In this document: piece after piece, positions 42,119 through 50,787 of the stretch
Layout of the letters: every line of letters begins with the position of its first letter
How positions within the stretch are numbered: position 1 is the stretch's first letter
From: Methylobacterium dankookense
GTDB lineage: Bacteria; Pseudomonadota; Alphaproteobacteria; Rhizobiales; Beijerinckiaceae
NCBI RefSeq assembly: GCF_902141855.1
Contig: NZ_CABFVH010000030.1
Location: 1-64,000, forward strand
Reading direction: 5' to 3'
Length of the DNA stretch: 64,000 nt
Notes under the pieces: model-generated
Database searches by the model: none
What the model was told of the DNA's origin: nothing
What the model saw: the letters and a program-made list of their open reading frames with translations, nothing else
Made by a program: the position numbers and the translations under genes

Positions 42119-43120
42119 TCAGGCCGCCTCGGCGGCGGGCGCCGTCTCGGGCTCGGGCCGCAAGGCCGGGCGCCGGGTGCTCCGCTCGGCCCGGCGTCGG
42201 CGCAGATGCAGGAACTCGCCGACGAAGCCGCGCCGGAAGAACGAGACGCAGACGATGAAGATCAGCCCGATCACCAGGGTGACGAGGTCCCCGATCGTGG
42301 CGAGGTAGTTCTGCAAGCCCACCACCAGGGCGGCGCCGACGAGCGGCCCGAAGATGGTCCCGACGCCGCCGAGCAGGGTCATCAGCACCACCTCGGTCGA
42401 GGTGTGGAGCGAGACGTCGTTGAGGGAGACGAGCTGGAAGACCAGCGCCTTCAGCGCGCCGGCATAGCCCGCGACGCCCGCCGAGAGCACGAAGGCGAGG
42501 AGCTTGAAGCGGTCGGCGTCGTAGCCGAGCGAGACGGCGCGCGCCTCGTTGTCCCGCACCGCCTGGAGGATCTGGCCGAAGGGCGAGTGCACCACCCGGT
42601 CGACGAACAGGAAGCCCGCGGCAAAGAGCGCCAGCGTCACGTAGTACATCGTGGTGTCGGAGGTGAGGTCGAGCCCGAACAGGCTGCCGCGGGGAATGCC
42701 CTGGAGCCCGTCCTCGCCGCCGGTCCAGCGGAACTGCACCGCCAGGAAATAGACGATCTGGGAGAGCGCCAGCGTGATCATCGCGAAGTAGATGCCCCGC
42801 CGCCGGATCGCGAGGCCGCCGATGGCGAAGCCCACGAGCGCCGCCGCCGCGATGCCCGCCACGAAGGCTACGGGCATGCCGAGCGGGTGGCTGCCGAAGC
42901 GGATCATCAGCGCGCCGGTGACGTAGCCCGCGCTGCCGAGGAAGGCGGCGTGGGCGAAGGAGACGAGGCCCGTGAAGCCGAGCAGCAGGTTGAAGGCGCA
43001 GGCGAACAGCCCGTAGCACATCACCTTCATCACGAAGATTGGGTAGATCAGTCCCGGCACGAAGGGCACGACGAGGGCCGCCGCGCAGAGCACGAGAAAG
43101 ATCTTGAAGGTGGTCGACAT
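42119..43120 (-). CDS. livM: LivM-type branched-chain amino acid ABC permease
   Basis: 333 aa. Eight to ten hydrophobic helices with L-L-L-G-F-T-G-L-V-S-F-A-H-A-A-F-L-G and G-G-V-G-T-I-F-G-P-L-V-G-A, both LivM landmarks (EAA-like loop). The short basic tail is R-R-R-R-A-E-R. It pairs with LivH to form the translocation channel; twelve bases separate them. Confidence 0.88.
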   Translation of the reverse strand: MSTTFKIFLVLCAAALVVPFVPGLIYPIFVMKVMCYGLFACAFNLLLGFTGLVSFAHAAFLGSAGYVTGALMIRFGSHPLGMPVAFVAGIAAAALVGFAIGGLAIRRRGIYFAMITLALSQIVYFLAVQFRWTGGEDGLQGIPRGSLFGLDLTSDTTMYYVTLALFAAGFLFVDRVVHSPFGQILQAVRDNEARAVSLGYDADRFKLLAFVLSAGVAGYAGALKALVFQLVSLNDVSLHTSTEVVLMTLLGGVGTIFGPLVGAALVVGLQNYLATIGDLVTLVIGLIFIVCVSFFRRGFVGEFLHLRRRRAERSTRRPALRPEPETAPAAEAA

Positions 43121-43132
43121 CGAGCCCTCCGC

Positions 43133-44038
43133 TCAGACTTCGCGGCCGAACAGGCCGGCCGGGCGCACGAGCAGGGCGATCGCCATGATCACGAACACCA
43201 CCACGGTCGAGGCCTCCGGGTAGACCACCTTGGTCAGCCCCTCGATCAGCCCGAGCGCAAGGCCGGTCATCATTGAGCCGAGGATCGAGCCGAGGCCGCC
43301 GATCACCACCACGGCGAAGACGATGTTGAGGAGGTTGCCGCCCATGAGCGGCGTCACCTGCATGATCGGCGCGGCGAGCACCCCCGCGATGCCGGCGAGC
43401 GCCACCCCGAACCCGTAGGTCAGCGTGATCATCACCGGCACGTTGATGCCGAAGGCCTGGAGCAGGCGCGGATTCTCTGTGCCGGCGCGGAGATACGCGC
43501 CGAGCTTGGTGCGCTCGAACAGGTACCAGGTCGCGAAGCAGATCAGCAGCGAGGCGGCGACGACGAAGATTCGGTATTTCGGCAGCAGCATGAAGCCGAT
43601 ATCGACCGGGCCCTGCAGGATCTCCGGCGGCTCGTAGCCCTGGCCCGAGACGCCGAAGGCGTAGCGGAAGGCCCCCTCCATCACGAGCGCCACCCCGAAG
43701 GTCAGGAGCAGGCCGTAGAGGTGGTCGAGGTGGTAGAGCCGGCGCAGCAGCGTGCGCTCGATGCCCATGCCGAACAGCGCGACGCAGAGCGGCGCCAGCG
43801 CCAGCGCGACCCAGAAGTTGATCTGGAAGTCCGGATAGCCGAGCCAGGGGCCGATCTGGGTCAGGCCGATCCAGGCCAGGAAGGCGGCCATCATGAACTG
43901 CGCCCCGTGGGTGAAGTTGATGATGTTCAAGAGCCCGAAGATGATCGCGAGCCCCATGCTGAGCATGGCGTAGAAGCAGCCGCCGATGAGGCCGATCGTG
44001 AGCTGGGCCATGAAGGCCTGGAGGGTGATGTCCGTCAT
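43133..44038 (-). CDS. livH: LivH-type branched-chain amino acid ABC permease
   Basis: 301 aa from ATG 44038. LivH pattern: L-A-I-I-F-G-L-L-N-I-I-N-F-T-H-G-A in the first third and G-G-L-G-S-I-L-G-S-M near the end. It is separated from the binding-protein gene by 77 bp containing a strong hairpin, so its expression is probably lower than that of the binding protein. Confidence 0.9.
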   Translation of the reverse strand: MTDITLQAFMAQLTIGLIGGCFYAMLSMGLAIIFGLLNIINFTHGAQFMMAAFLAWIGLTQIGPWLGYPDFQINFWVALALAPLCVALFGMGIERTLLRRLYHLDHLYGLLLTFGVALVMEGAFRYAFGVSGQGYEPPEILQGPVDIGFMLLPKYRIFVVAASLLICFATWYLFERTKLGAYLRAGTENPRLLQAFGINVPVMITLTYGFGVALAGIAGVLAAPIMQVTPLMGGNLLNIVFAVVVIGGLGSILGSMMTGLALGLIEGLTKVVYPEASTVVVFVIMAIALLVRPAGLFGREV

Positions 44039-44070
44039 GGGGTCACCGGCGGGTTGGGGTGGGCGGGATC

Positions 44071-44096
44071 TCCCTCCCCCGCAGAGGGGGGAGGAT
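44071..44096 (-). other. Intercistronic hairpin between binding-protein and livH genes
   Basis: CCTCCCCC (44073-44080) pairs with GGGGGAGG (44086-44093); flanking bases extend the stem. It is located after the binding-protein stop within the operon. Such hairpins protect the upstream message or attenuate downstream expression, giving excess binding protein. Confidence 0.45.
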
Positions 44097-44115
44097 CTGA
44101 GGCTCAGCCCCTAGC

Positions 44116-45336
44116 TCAGCCCTTGGCGTTGAGCGGGCAGGCGTCGGAGGGCTTCGGGAACACGTCCTCGCCCTTCAGCACGGCGCGGACGTTGTAGAAG
44201 TCCCAGTCGCGCTTCGATTCCGCCGGCTTCTTCACCTGCAGGAGCAGCATGTCGTGGACGAGGGCGCCGTCGGCGCGCAGGTGCCCGTTGCGGATCACCG
44301 CGTCGTCGATGGTCATGGTGCGGAGCTTGGCCATCACCGCGCCGGCCTCGTCGGTGCCGGCCGCATGGATCGCCTTGAGGTAGTTCAGGGCCGCCGAATA
44401 GACCGCCGCCTGCGAGGCGCTCGGCATGCGCTTCATCTTGGCGAAGTACGTCTCCGCGAAGGCGCGCGAGCGGTCGTCGTAATCCCAGTAGAAGGCTTCC
44501 GTCAGGTACATGTCCTGGGCCTTGGCGAGGCCTAGGCTCTTCACGTCGGTGATGTAGGTCAGCAGCGGGGCGATCACCTGCTTGTCGCTGCGCCCGATGC
44601 CGTACTCGGCCGCCTGCTTCACGGCGTTGATCGTGTCGCTGCCGGCATTCGCCAGCGCGATCACCTGGGCGCCGCTCGCCTGCGCCTTCAGCATGAAGGA
44701 GGAGAAGTCGCCGCCCGGGAAGGGGTGGCGCGAGACGCCGAGCACCTTGCCGCCCTCGGCCTCGACCACGGCGGAGGCGTCCTTCTCCAGGGAATGGCCG
44801 AAGGTGTAGTCGGCGGTGACGAAGTACCAGCTCTTGCGCCCGGTCTTGAGCAGCGCCTTGGCGGTGCCGGCGGCCAGCGCGTAGGTGTTGACCATCCACT
44901 GCGCGTTGAGCGGTGAGCATTTCTCGTTGATCGCCGCCATGGCGACGCCGGCCGAGAGCATGGTCACGCGGTTCTTCTGCTTGGCGATCTCCATCACGGC
45001 GAGCGCCGTCGAGGAGGTCGGGAAGTCGGCGATCATGTCGACCTTGCCCTGGTCGAACCATTCGCGGGCGAGGTTGGCCGCAATGTCGGGCTTGTTCTGG
45101 TGGTCGGCCGCGACGAGCTCGATGGGGGCGCCGAGCACCTTGCCGCCCATCTCGTCGATGGCGATCTGCGCGGCGACCGCCGAGCCGCGCCCGGTGAAGT
45201 CGGAATAGATGCCCGACAGGTCGTTCAGGATGCCGATCTTGACGACGCCGTCGCTGACCGCGTCGGCGGCGAGCGCCGCGCCTGCGAACGACGCGATCGA
45301 CGCGCCGAGCACGCAACCGATGAACCGTGACCGCAT
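44116..45336 (-). CDS. LivJ/LivK-type periplasmic substrate-binding protein
   Basis: 406 aa from ATG 45336, preceded by GAGGAGGCGG. Sec signal peptide ending A-L-A-A. Type I periplasmic-binding fold (I-G-I-L-N-D-L-S-G-I-Y, later A-D-Y-T-F-G-H-S). The length is slightly above the 370-390 typical of LivK. The actual ligand may not be a branched-chain amino acid: related proteins bind aromatic acids, urea or amides. A DapA-family lyase ends the operon. Confidence 0.87.
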   Translation of the reverse strand: MRSRFIGCVLGASIASFAGAALAADAVSDGVVKIGILNDLSGIYSDFTGRGSAVAAQIAIDEMGGKVLGAPIELVAADHQNKPDIAANLAREWFDQGKVDMIADFPTSSTALAVMEIAKQKNRVTMLSAGVAMAAINEKCSPLNAQWMVNTYALAAGTAKALLKTGRKSWYFVTADYTFGHSLEKDASAVVEAEGGKVLGVSRHPFPGGDFSSFMLKAQASGAQVIALANAGSDTINAVKQAAEYGIGRSDKQVIAPLLTYITDVKSLGLAKAQDMYLTEAFYWDYDDRSRAFAETYFAKMKRMPSASQAAVYSAALNYLKAIHAAGTDEAGAVMAKLRTMTIDDAVIRNGHLRADGALVHDMLLLQVKKPAESKRDWDFYNVRAVLKGEDVFPKPSDACPLNAKG

Positions 45337-45375
45337 GACCCCGCCTCCTCCTCAGTTTCCCAATACGGATCGGCC

Positions 45376-46098
45376 TCAGACGCCGAGCAGGCGCCCGACC
45401 TCGGCCTCGCGCGCCGCGACCTCGCCGGCCGCGATCTCCGCCGCCACGCGCCCGTGCTCGATCACGTAGTGGCGGTCGGCGAGGTGGCGGGCGAAATGGA
45501 AGTTCTGCTCGACCAGCACGATGGTGAAGCCGCGGCTCTTGAGGAGCGCCACCGCCCGGCCGAGCGCCTCGACGATGACCGGCGCGAGCCCTTCCGTGAT
45601 CTCGTCGAGGAGCAGGATGCGCGCGCCCGTGGTCAGGATGCGGCCGAGCGCCAGCATCTGCTGCTCGCCGCCCGAGAGCCTGCCGCCGCCGCTGTCGGCG
45701 CGCTCGGCGAGGTTCGGGAACATCGCCAGCACCTCGGACACCGACATCCCGTCGGGCCCGAGCCGGGGCAGAAGGGTGAGATTCTCCTGGGTCGTGAGGG
45801 AGCGGTAGATGCCGCGCTCCTCCGGACAGTAGCCGAGGCCGAGCCGGGCGATCTTGTGCGTGCTGAGCCGGATCGTCTCCTGCCCACGCACCCGCACCGA
45901 GCCGGCGCGCCGGTCGGTCAGCCCGAGGATCGCCTTCAGCGTGGTGCTGCGGCCGGCGCCGTTGCGCCCGAGCAGCGTCACGCACTCGCCCTCGCGGACG
46001 CTGAGATCGACCCCGTGCAGGACGTGGCTCTCGCCGTACCACGCTTCGAGCCCGCGGATCTCCAAGACGGTCGCAGTGCCGGTCGCGGCCTCAGGCAT
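45376..46098 (-). CDS. livF: LivF-type ABC ATP-binding protein
   Basis: 240 aa. Walker A is G-R-N-G-A-G-R-S-T: the Walker lysine is replaced by Arg, whereas family members have G-K-T/S. Signature L-S-G-G-E-Q-Q and Walker B I-L-L-L-D-E-I-T-E-G-L-A-P are the LivF pattern. The Lys-to-Arg change would be expected to weaken ATP hydrolysis at one site unless it is a sequencing error. Start overlaps livG by eight bases. Confidence 0.88.
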   Translation of the reverse strand: MPEAATGTATVLEIRGLEAWYGESHVLHGVDLSVREGECVTLLGRNGAGRSTTLKAILGLTDRRAGSVRVRGQETIRLSTHKIARLGLGYCPEERGIYRSLTTQENLTLLPRLGPDGMSVSEVLAMFPNLAERADSGGGRLSGGEQQMLALGRILTTGARILLLDEITEGLAPVIVEALGRAVALLKSRGFTIVLVEQNFHFARHLADRHYVIEHGRVAAEIAAGEVAAREAEVGRLLGV

Positions 46099-46843
46099 GC
46101 CCGCCTCCGAGATAGGCCGACTTCACCGCCGGGTCGGCGGAGACCTCGGCATAGCTGCCCTGGGCCAGGATCTCGCCGCGCTGGAGCACGGTGATCGTGT
46201 CGCAGAGGTCGGCCACCACCGACATGTTGTGCTCGACCATCAGGATGGTCCGGCCCACCGCGATCCGGCGGATCAGGCGCTTGATGCGGTCGACATCGTC
46301 GATGGCCATGCCCTGGGTCGGCTCGTCGAGGAGCAGCAGCGGCGGGTCGAGAGCGAGCGTGGTGGCGATCTCCAGCGTCCGCTTGCGCCCATAGGACAGG
46401 TCGGCCGCGTTCGCCTCGGCGTAGTCGGCGAGGCCGACATCGGCGAGGAGCGCCAGCGCCTCGTCGTCGAGGATTGCGAGCGAGCGCACCGAGCGCCAGA
46501 ACCGGTACTGCGTGCCGAGGCGCCGCTGCAGCGCGACCCGGACGTTGTCGCGCACGCTCATGTGCGGGAAGGTCGCCGAGATCTGGAACGAGCGCACGAT
46601 GCCGCGCCGGGCGATCGCCGCCGAACTCTCGGCCGTGATGTCGGCGCCCTCGTAGAGGATGCGCCCGCGCGTCGGCGCGTGGACCTTCGTCAGCAGGTTG
46701 AAGAAGGTGGTCTTGCCGGCCCCGTTCGGCCCGATCAGCGCGTGGATCGTGTGGCGGCGGACCTTGAGGTCGACGTCCCGCACGGCCGTGAAGCCGCCGA
46801 ACGCCTTGGTCAGCCCCTCCGTCTCCAACGCGCAATCCGACAT
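46091..46843 (-). CDS. livG: LivG-type ABC ATP-binding protein
   Basis: 250 aa from ATG 46843. Walker A G-P-N-G-A-G-K-T-T, Walker B L-L-L-L-D-E-P-T-Q-G-M and the LivG tail around V-E-H-N-M. The signature loop reads L-S-Y-G-R-K-R, as in many LivG proteins. First gene of the importer operon; the AT-rich stretch 46861-46890 upstream is the likely promoter/operator. Confidence 0.9.
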   Translation of the reverse strand: MSDCALETEGLTKAFGGFTAVRDVDLKVRRHTIHALIGPNGAGKTTFFNLLTKVHAPTRGRILYEGADITAESSAAIARRGIVRSFQISATFPHMSVRDNVRVALQRRLGTQYRFWRSVRSLAILDDEALALLADVGLADYAEANAADLSYGRKRTLEIATTLALDPPLLLLDEPTQGMAIDDVDRIKRLIRRIAVGRTILMVEHNMSVVADLCDTITVLQRGEILAQGSYAEVSADPAVKSAYLGGGHA

Positions 46844-46873
46844 GGCCGCCTCGCCGAATCCCTATTTTGTAGA

Positions 46874-46885
46874 TTGTATAAAATC
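46874..46885. promoter_or_regulatory. AT-rich site TTGTATAAAATC upstream of livG, candidate GntR operator
   Basis: The motif ATAAAAT is shared with 47644-47661 upstream of the GntR gene (there read on the minus strand as GGATAAAATATAC). Two copies, each before a gene likely controlled by the same FadR-type regulator, fit an operator. The similarity is short. Confidence 0.25.
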
Positions 46886-46934
46886 TCCAGGCAGTCAAGC
46901 GCCCGATGCCCGCCGCTCCCGGAGGCCGCGCGGC

Positions 46935-47627
46935 TCAGGCGGCGTGGGCGCGCCGGTAGATGGCCACCAGCGAGGTGCCGGCGTGCTCGATATGCGCCCG
47001 CAGGAGGTCGGCGGCCTCGGCGATCCGGCCAGCCTCGCAGAGCGCCACGATCTGCGTGTGCTCCTGGTCGGCGCGGGCCACGTCGCCGGAGGCGGAGAGC
47101 TGCAGGCGGGTCGGCCGGTCGCAATCCTGCAGGAGGCCGGAGATGATGCTGAGCGAGCGCGGCCGGTCGGCATGGCGCAGCAGATCGAGATGGAAGCGCC
47201 GGTTCAGCTCGCCCCAGCGCTCGACCTGGCCGGCCTCGAGGGCGGCGCCGTATTCCAGCGTCAGGCTGCGCAGGGCCCGCACGTCCTCCTCGGAGAAGCG
47301 GGGCGCCGAGAGCATCAGGAGCGGCGGCTCCAGCTGCACGCGGAGCTGGAAGATGTCCTCGACCTCCTCCACCGTGAGGCCGGAGACGACGGCGCCGCGA
47401 TGCGGCACGATCTTCACGAGGCCGGCGGCTTCGAGCTGGAGCAGGGCCTCCCGGATCGGGATCCGGCTGATGCCGAACTCCTCCGCGAGCGCGTCCTGGC
47501 GCAGGGCGACGCCGGGCGCGAACTCCCCGTTGAGGATGCGCTGCCGCAACGCGTCGGCGACGGCGGCGGACACGGTCTTGTGGCGCAACCGATCGGGCGC
47601 CGGTTTGGTGGGAGCCGCTGGGGGCAT
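46935..47627 (-). CDS. GntR-family (FadR subfamily) transcriptional regulator
   Basis: 230 aa from ATG 47627 with CGAGG six bases upstream; the very long open frame above it is a shadow of the antiporter gene. Winged helix at ~20-85: F-A-P-G-V-A-L-R-Q-D-A-L-A-E-E-F-G-I-S-R, then P-I-R-E-A-L-L-Q-L-E. The helical FCD effector domain follows, with N-R-R-F-H-L-D-L-L and H-I-E-H-A. It sits immediately upstream of the liv-type operon in the same orientation and probably controls it and itself. Ligands are usually small organic acids. Confidence 0.88.
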   Translation of the reverse strand: MPPAAPTKPAPDRLRHKTVSAAVADALRQRILNGEFAPGVALRQDALAEEFGISRIPIREALLQLEAAGLVKIVPHRGAVVSGLTVEEVEDIFQLRVQLEPPLLMLSAPRFSEEDVRALRSLTLEYGAALEAGQVERWGELNRRFHLDLLRHADRPRSLSIISGLLQDCDRPTRLQLSASGDVARADQEHTQIVALCEAGRIAEAADLLRAHIEHAGTSLVAIYRRAHAA

Positions 47628-47643
47628 CGGTGCCTCGGATCGT

Positions 47644-47661
47644 TTCGTATATTTTATCCGA
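47644..47661. promoter_or_regulatory. AT-rich site before the GntR gene
   Basis: TTCGTATATTTTATCCGA lies 17 bp upstream of the start codon and shares the ATAAAAT core with the livG upstream region, consistent with autoregulation. Confidence 0.25.
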
Positions 47662-47751
47662 GGCAGCGCGGCGGATGCAATGGCCCTGCCGCACGAGTCA
47701 GGCCGTGCAGGTCGTACGGTCGCTGGGTTGATCGGAGCAGACGGCCACGGA

Positions 47752-47783
47752 TCCCCCCTCCCCGCTTGCGGGGAGAGGGGGGC
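47752..47783 (-). terminator. GC-rich terminator downstream of the antiporter gene
   Basis: CCCCCCTCCCCG (47753-47764) pairs with CGGGGA-GA-GGGGGG (47769-47782) around a 4-nt loop, with a two-base bulge, 19 bp past the antiporter stop codon. It is a strong stem but without a clear T-run. Confidence 0.55.
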
Positions 47784-47800
47784 GCCCACAGCCGGGACGA

Positions 47801-49567
47801 TCAGCCGATCCCGTGGGTCGGGGCCGCCGCGTTGCCGCGGATCAGCTCCAGCCCGGCATGGATGCCGCCGACGGTCTCCAGGTCGAGGCGCTCGGCGTCG
47901 CGGCGGCGGACCTCGGCCATGACCTCGGCCGCGGATTCCGGGTCGTCGCCGATGGTCAGGAGCGCCTGCTCGCCGAGCGCGAGCGCGGATTCGAGGGTCT
48001 CGCGGATCTGATAGGCGACGCCTGCCTGGATCAGCTCCACCGCGTGCTCGCGGTCGCGGGCGCGGGCGAGGACCGGAACCAGCGGGAACTCCGCCTTCGC
48101 GATCTCGGCGACGTGCCTGGCCGTCCCGGGATCGTCGACGCAGATCAGGATGGCGCGGGCCGTCGCGGCGCCGGCCGCGCGCAGGATGTCGAGGCGCGTG
48201 CCGTCGCCGTAATAGACCTTGAAGCCGAACCCCTCGGCCAGGCGGATCCGCTCGGCATCGGTGTCGATGATCGAGACCGAGCATCCGCGCGAGATCAGCG
48301 GCTGGCTGACGATCTGCCCGAAGCGGCCGAAGCCGACGATCAGCGCGCTGCCGACGAGGTTCTCCGGAACCTCGACGCCGTCCGTGGACATCGAGGCCTT
48401 GGGGCCGAAGCGGTCGAAGGCGATGACCGTGAGCGGCGTGATCGCCATCGACAGGATGACCGTCGCGGTCAGGATCGCGTTGGTCGTGCCGTCGATGATG
48501 CCCACGCCCGTGGCCGCCGCGTAGAGCACGAAGGCGAACTCGCCGCCCTGCGCCATCAGGGCCGCGCGCTCCAGCGACTCGGAATGCGAGGCCCGCAAGG
48601 CCCGGGCGACCCCGTAGATGAGCAGGCTCTTGACCACCATGTAGGCGGCCACGCTCGCGAGGATGAGCCCCCCGTTCGCGGCGATCACCGACAAGTCGAG
48701 GGACATCCCGACCCCGAGGAAGAACAGGCCGAGCAGGATGCCGCGGAACGGCTCGACATCGGCCTCGAGCTGGTGGCGGAAGCTCGATTCGGAGAGCAGG
48801 ACGCCGGCCAGGAACGCGCCCATGGCCATGGAGAGGCCGCCGAGCTGCATGGCGAGCGCCGAGCCGAGCACGACGAGTAGGGCCGCCGCCGTCATGACCT
48901 CCCGCGCCTTGGAGGCGGCGAAGAACCGGAACAGCGGGTTGAGCAGCCAGCGGCCCGCCGCCACCAGCGCCCCGACCGAGGCGAGCGCGAGCGCGATGGC
49001 GTAGGCGCGCTCCGTCCCGCTCGTCTCGGCGCCGCCGGGGGCCAGGAGCGCGACCGCCGCGAGCAGCGGCACGATCGCGAGGTCCTCCAAGAGCAGGATG
49101 GCGACGATCCGCTGGCCCTTCGGGGTCGAGAGCGAGCCGCGCTCCTCCAGGAGCTGCATGACGATGGCGGTCGAGGTCAGCACGAAGCCGGTGCCGGCCA
49201 CGAAGGCCACGCTGACCGAGAATCCGAGGGCGACGCCCACCAGGGTGAGGGCGGCGATGCAGGCGCCGACCTGCGCGAGGCCGAGGCCGAAGATCTCGCG
49301 CCGCATGCCCCAGAGCCGCGACGGCTCCATCTCCAGCCCGATGATGAAGAGGAACATCACGACGCCGAGCTCGGCCACGTGGAGGATCGCCTGGGCGTCC
49401 GTGAACAGGCCCAGGCCGAACGGCCCGATGGCGAGCCCCGCCAGGAGGTAGCCGAGGACCGAGCCGAGCCCGAGCCGCTTGAAGAGCGGAACGGCGATGA
49501 CGCCCGCCGCCAGCAGGGAGACGACCTGGACGAGCTCGCTCGCGGTTCCGGACGCTTCGACAGCCAT
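47801..49567 (-). CDS. CPA2-family cation:proton antiporter with RCK/TrkA-N domain (KefB/KefC-like)
   Basis: 588 aa from ATG 49567. Residues ~10-385 are membrane-embedded (L-G-Y-L-L-A-G-L-A-I-G-P-F, L-F-I-I-G-L-E-M-E, T-S-T-A-I-V-M, and L-L-L-E-D-L-A-I-V-P with the transport Asp). A Rossmann-type TrkA-N domain with G-F-G-R-F-G-Q begins near 405. Kef proteins release potassium in exchange for protons under electrophile stress. No KefF/KefG ancillary gene is adjacent. Monocistronic with its own terminator. Confidence 0.87.
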   Translation of the reverse strand: MAVEASGTASELVQVVSLLAAGVIAVPLFKRLGLGSVLGYLLAGLAIGPFGLGLFTDAQAILHVAELGVVMFLFIIGLEMEPSRLWGMRREIFGLGLAQVGACIAALTLVGVALGFSVSVAFVAGTGFVLTSTAIVMQLLEERGSLSTPKGQRIVAILLLEDLAIVPLLAAVALLAPGGAETSGTERAYAIALALASVGALVAAGRWLLNPLFRFFAASKAREVMTAAALLVVLGSALAMQLGGLSMAMGAFLAGVLLSESSFRHQLEADVEPFRGILLGLFFLGVGMSLDLSVIAANGGLILASVAAYMVVKSLLIYGVARALRASHSESLERAALMAQGGEFAFVLYAAATGVGIIDGTTNAILTATVILSMAITPLTVIAFDRFGPKASMSTDGVEVPENLVGSALIVGFGRFGQIVSQPLISRGCSVSIIDTDAERIRLAEGFGFKVYYGDGTRLDILRAAGAATARAILICVDDPGTARHVAEIAKAEFPLVPVLARARDREHAVELIQAGVAYQIRETLESALALGEQALLTIGDDPESAAEVMAEVRRRDAERLDLETVGGIHAGLELIRGNAAAPTHGIG

Positions 49568-49667
49568 GGGTGGTCCAACCTCGTGAATGGGGGGCCGCCG
49601 AGCGGGCGCGGGACGTCGGGGCGACCGCGATCACGCCGCCGTGAACGAGGACCGCGCCCGCGTCAAC

Positions 49668-50606
49668 TTACGGGTAGCGGACGGGCGCAGGCTCCTCGGG
49701 GAGCGGGATGAACTCGGCGTCGTTCGGCACGGTGTCGAACCGGCCCTGGCGCCAATCCTCCTTCGCCTGCGCGATGCGGTCCGGCCGCGAGGAGACGAAG
49801 TTCCACCAGAGGTGGCGCGGGCCGTCCATCGGCTCGCCGCCGAGCACCATGAAGCGGGCGGCCTGCGTCGCGCGCACGCTGATGCGGTCGCCGGGATTGA
49901 ACACCAGGAGCTGGCCGGGGCCGAAGCCGTCGCCGGCGATCTCGATCGCACCCGAGACCGTGTAGATCGCGCGCTCGTCGTAGGTCGGGTCGAGGGGCAG
50001 CATCGCGCCGGCCTCGAGCACCACGTCGGCATAGACCATCGGGCTCGAGGTGCGCACGGGCGAGCGCGCCCCGAAGGCCTCGCCCGCGATCAGGCGCACG
50101 GTCTTGCCCTCGCCCGAGAGGACGGGCAGCGCGGCGGCGTCGTAATGCTCGAAGGCCGGAGCGTTCTCCTCGTCCCGGGCCGAGAGGGCGACCCAGCTCT
50201 GGATGCCGAACAGCCGGGAGCCGGTCTGCCGGAGGTCGGCCCCGGTGCGCTCGGAATGGGTGATGCCGCGCCCGGCCGTCATCCAGTTCAGCTCGCCCGG
50301 CCGGATCGGCAGTTCGGTGCCGAGGCTGTCCCGGTGCATGATCTCGCCGTCGAACAGGTAGGTGACGGTGGACAGCCCGATATGCGGGTGCGGGCGCACG
50401 TCCATCCCGGCGCCGAGCAGGAACTCGGACGGGCCCATCTGGTCGAAGAAGATGAAGGGGCCGACCATCCGGCACTCGGTCGAGGGCAGCGCCCGCCGCA
50501 CGGAGAAGGAGCCGAGGTCGCGCGAGCGCGGCACCACCAGGGTCCGGATCGCGTCGCAGCTGAAATGGTCGCCCGGGACCGGATCGTCCGCACTGTGCCA
50601 GCTCAT
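49668..50606 (-). CDS. Pirin-family cupin protein
   Basis: 312 aa from ATG 50606 with AAGGAGC upstream; the frame extends to 50705 without conserved residues. Pirin N-terminal cupin with metal-binding R-P-H-P-H-I-G-L-S-T-V-T-Y and H-S-E-R, and the conserved G-P-F-I-F-F-D-Q-M-G-P, precedes a second cupin (Y-T-V-S-G-A-I-E). Bacterial pirins bind Fe and some act as quercetinases. Downstream of an SDR gene and close to a LysR regulator, a common arrangement. Confidence 0.88.
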   Translation of the reverse strand: MSWHSADDPVPGDHFSCDAIRTLVVPRSRDLGSFSVRRALPSTECRMVGPFIFFDQMGPSEFLLGAGMDVRPHPHIGLSTVTYLFDGEIMHRDSLGTELPIRPGELNWMTAGRGITHSERTGADLRQTGSRLFGIQSWVALSARDEENAPAFEHYDAAALPVLSGEGKTVRLIAGEAFGARSPVRTSSPMVYADVVLEAGAMLPLDPTYDERAIYTVSGAIEIAGDGFGPGQLLVFNPGDRISVRATQAARFMVLGGEPMDGPRHLWWNFVSSRPDRIAQAKEDWRQGRFDTVPNDAEFIPLPEEPAPVRYP

Positions 50607-50731
50607 CGCGCCTGCTCCTTCTCGCTCCGGGACCGGGCGCGCCGTCGGGACGCGCCCGCCGCCCGGATCCCGCAATGCCCCGGATGGGGCATCGACCGGA
50701 AGCACCTTGACGCAAGCGGGCCGGCGAGAAA

Positions 50732-50761
50732 ATGGAAACGAAGGAAACGCATCGTTTCCAT
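50732..50761. promoter_or_regulatory. Triple GGAAACG half-site upstream of the pirin gene
   Basis: GGAAACG at 50734-50740 and 50743-50749 in tandem, and its complement CGTTTCC at 50753-50759. The outer arms ATGGAAACGA / TCGTTTCCAT form a perfect 10-bp inverted repeat. It may be an operator for the pirin gene or a hairpin ending the SDR transcript. Confidence 0.45.
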
Positions 50762-50787
50762 ATCCGCGCCCGACCGGCGGCGCGGGG

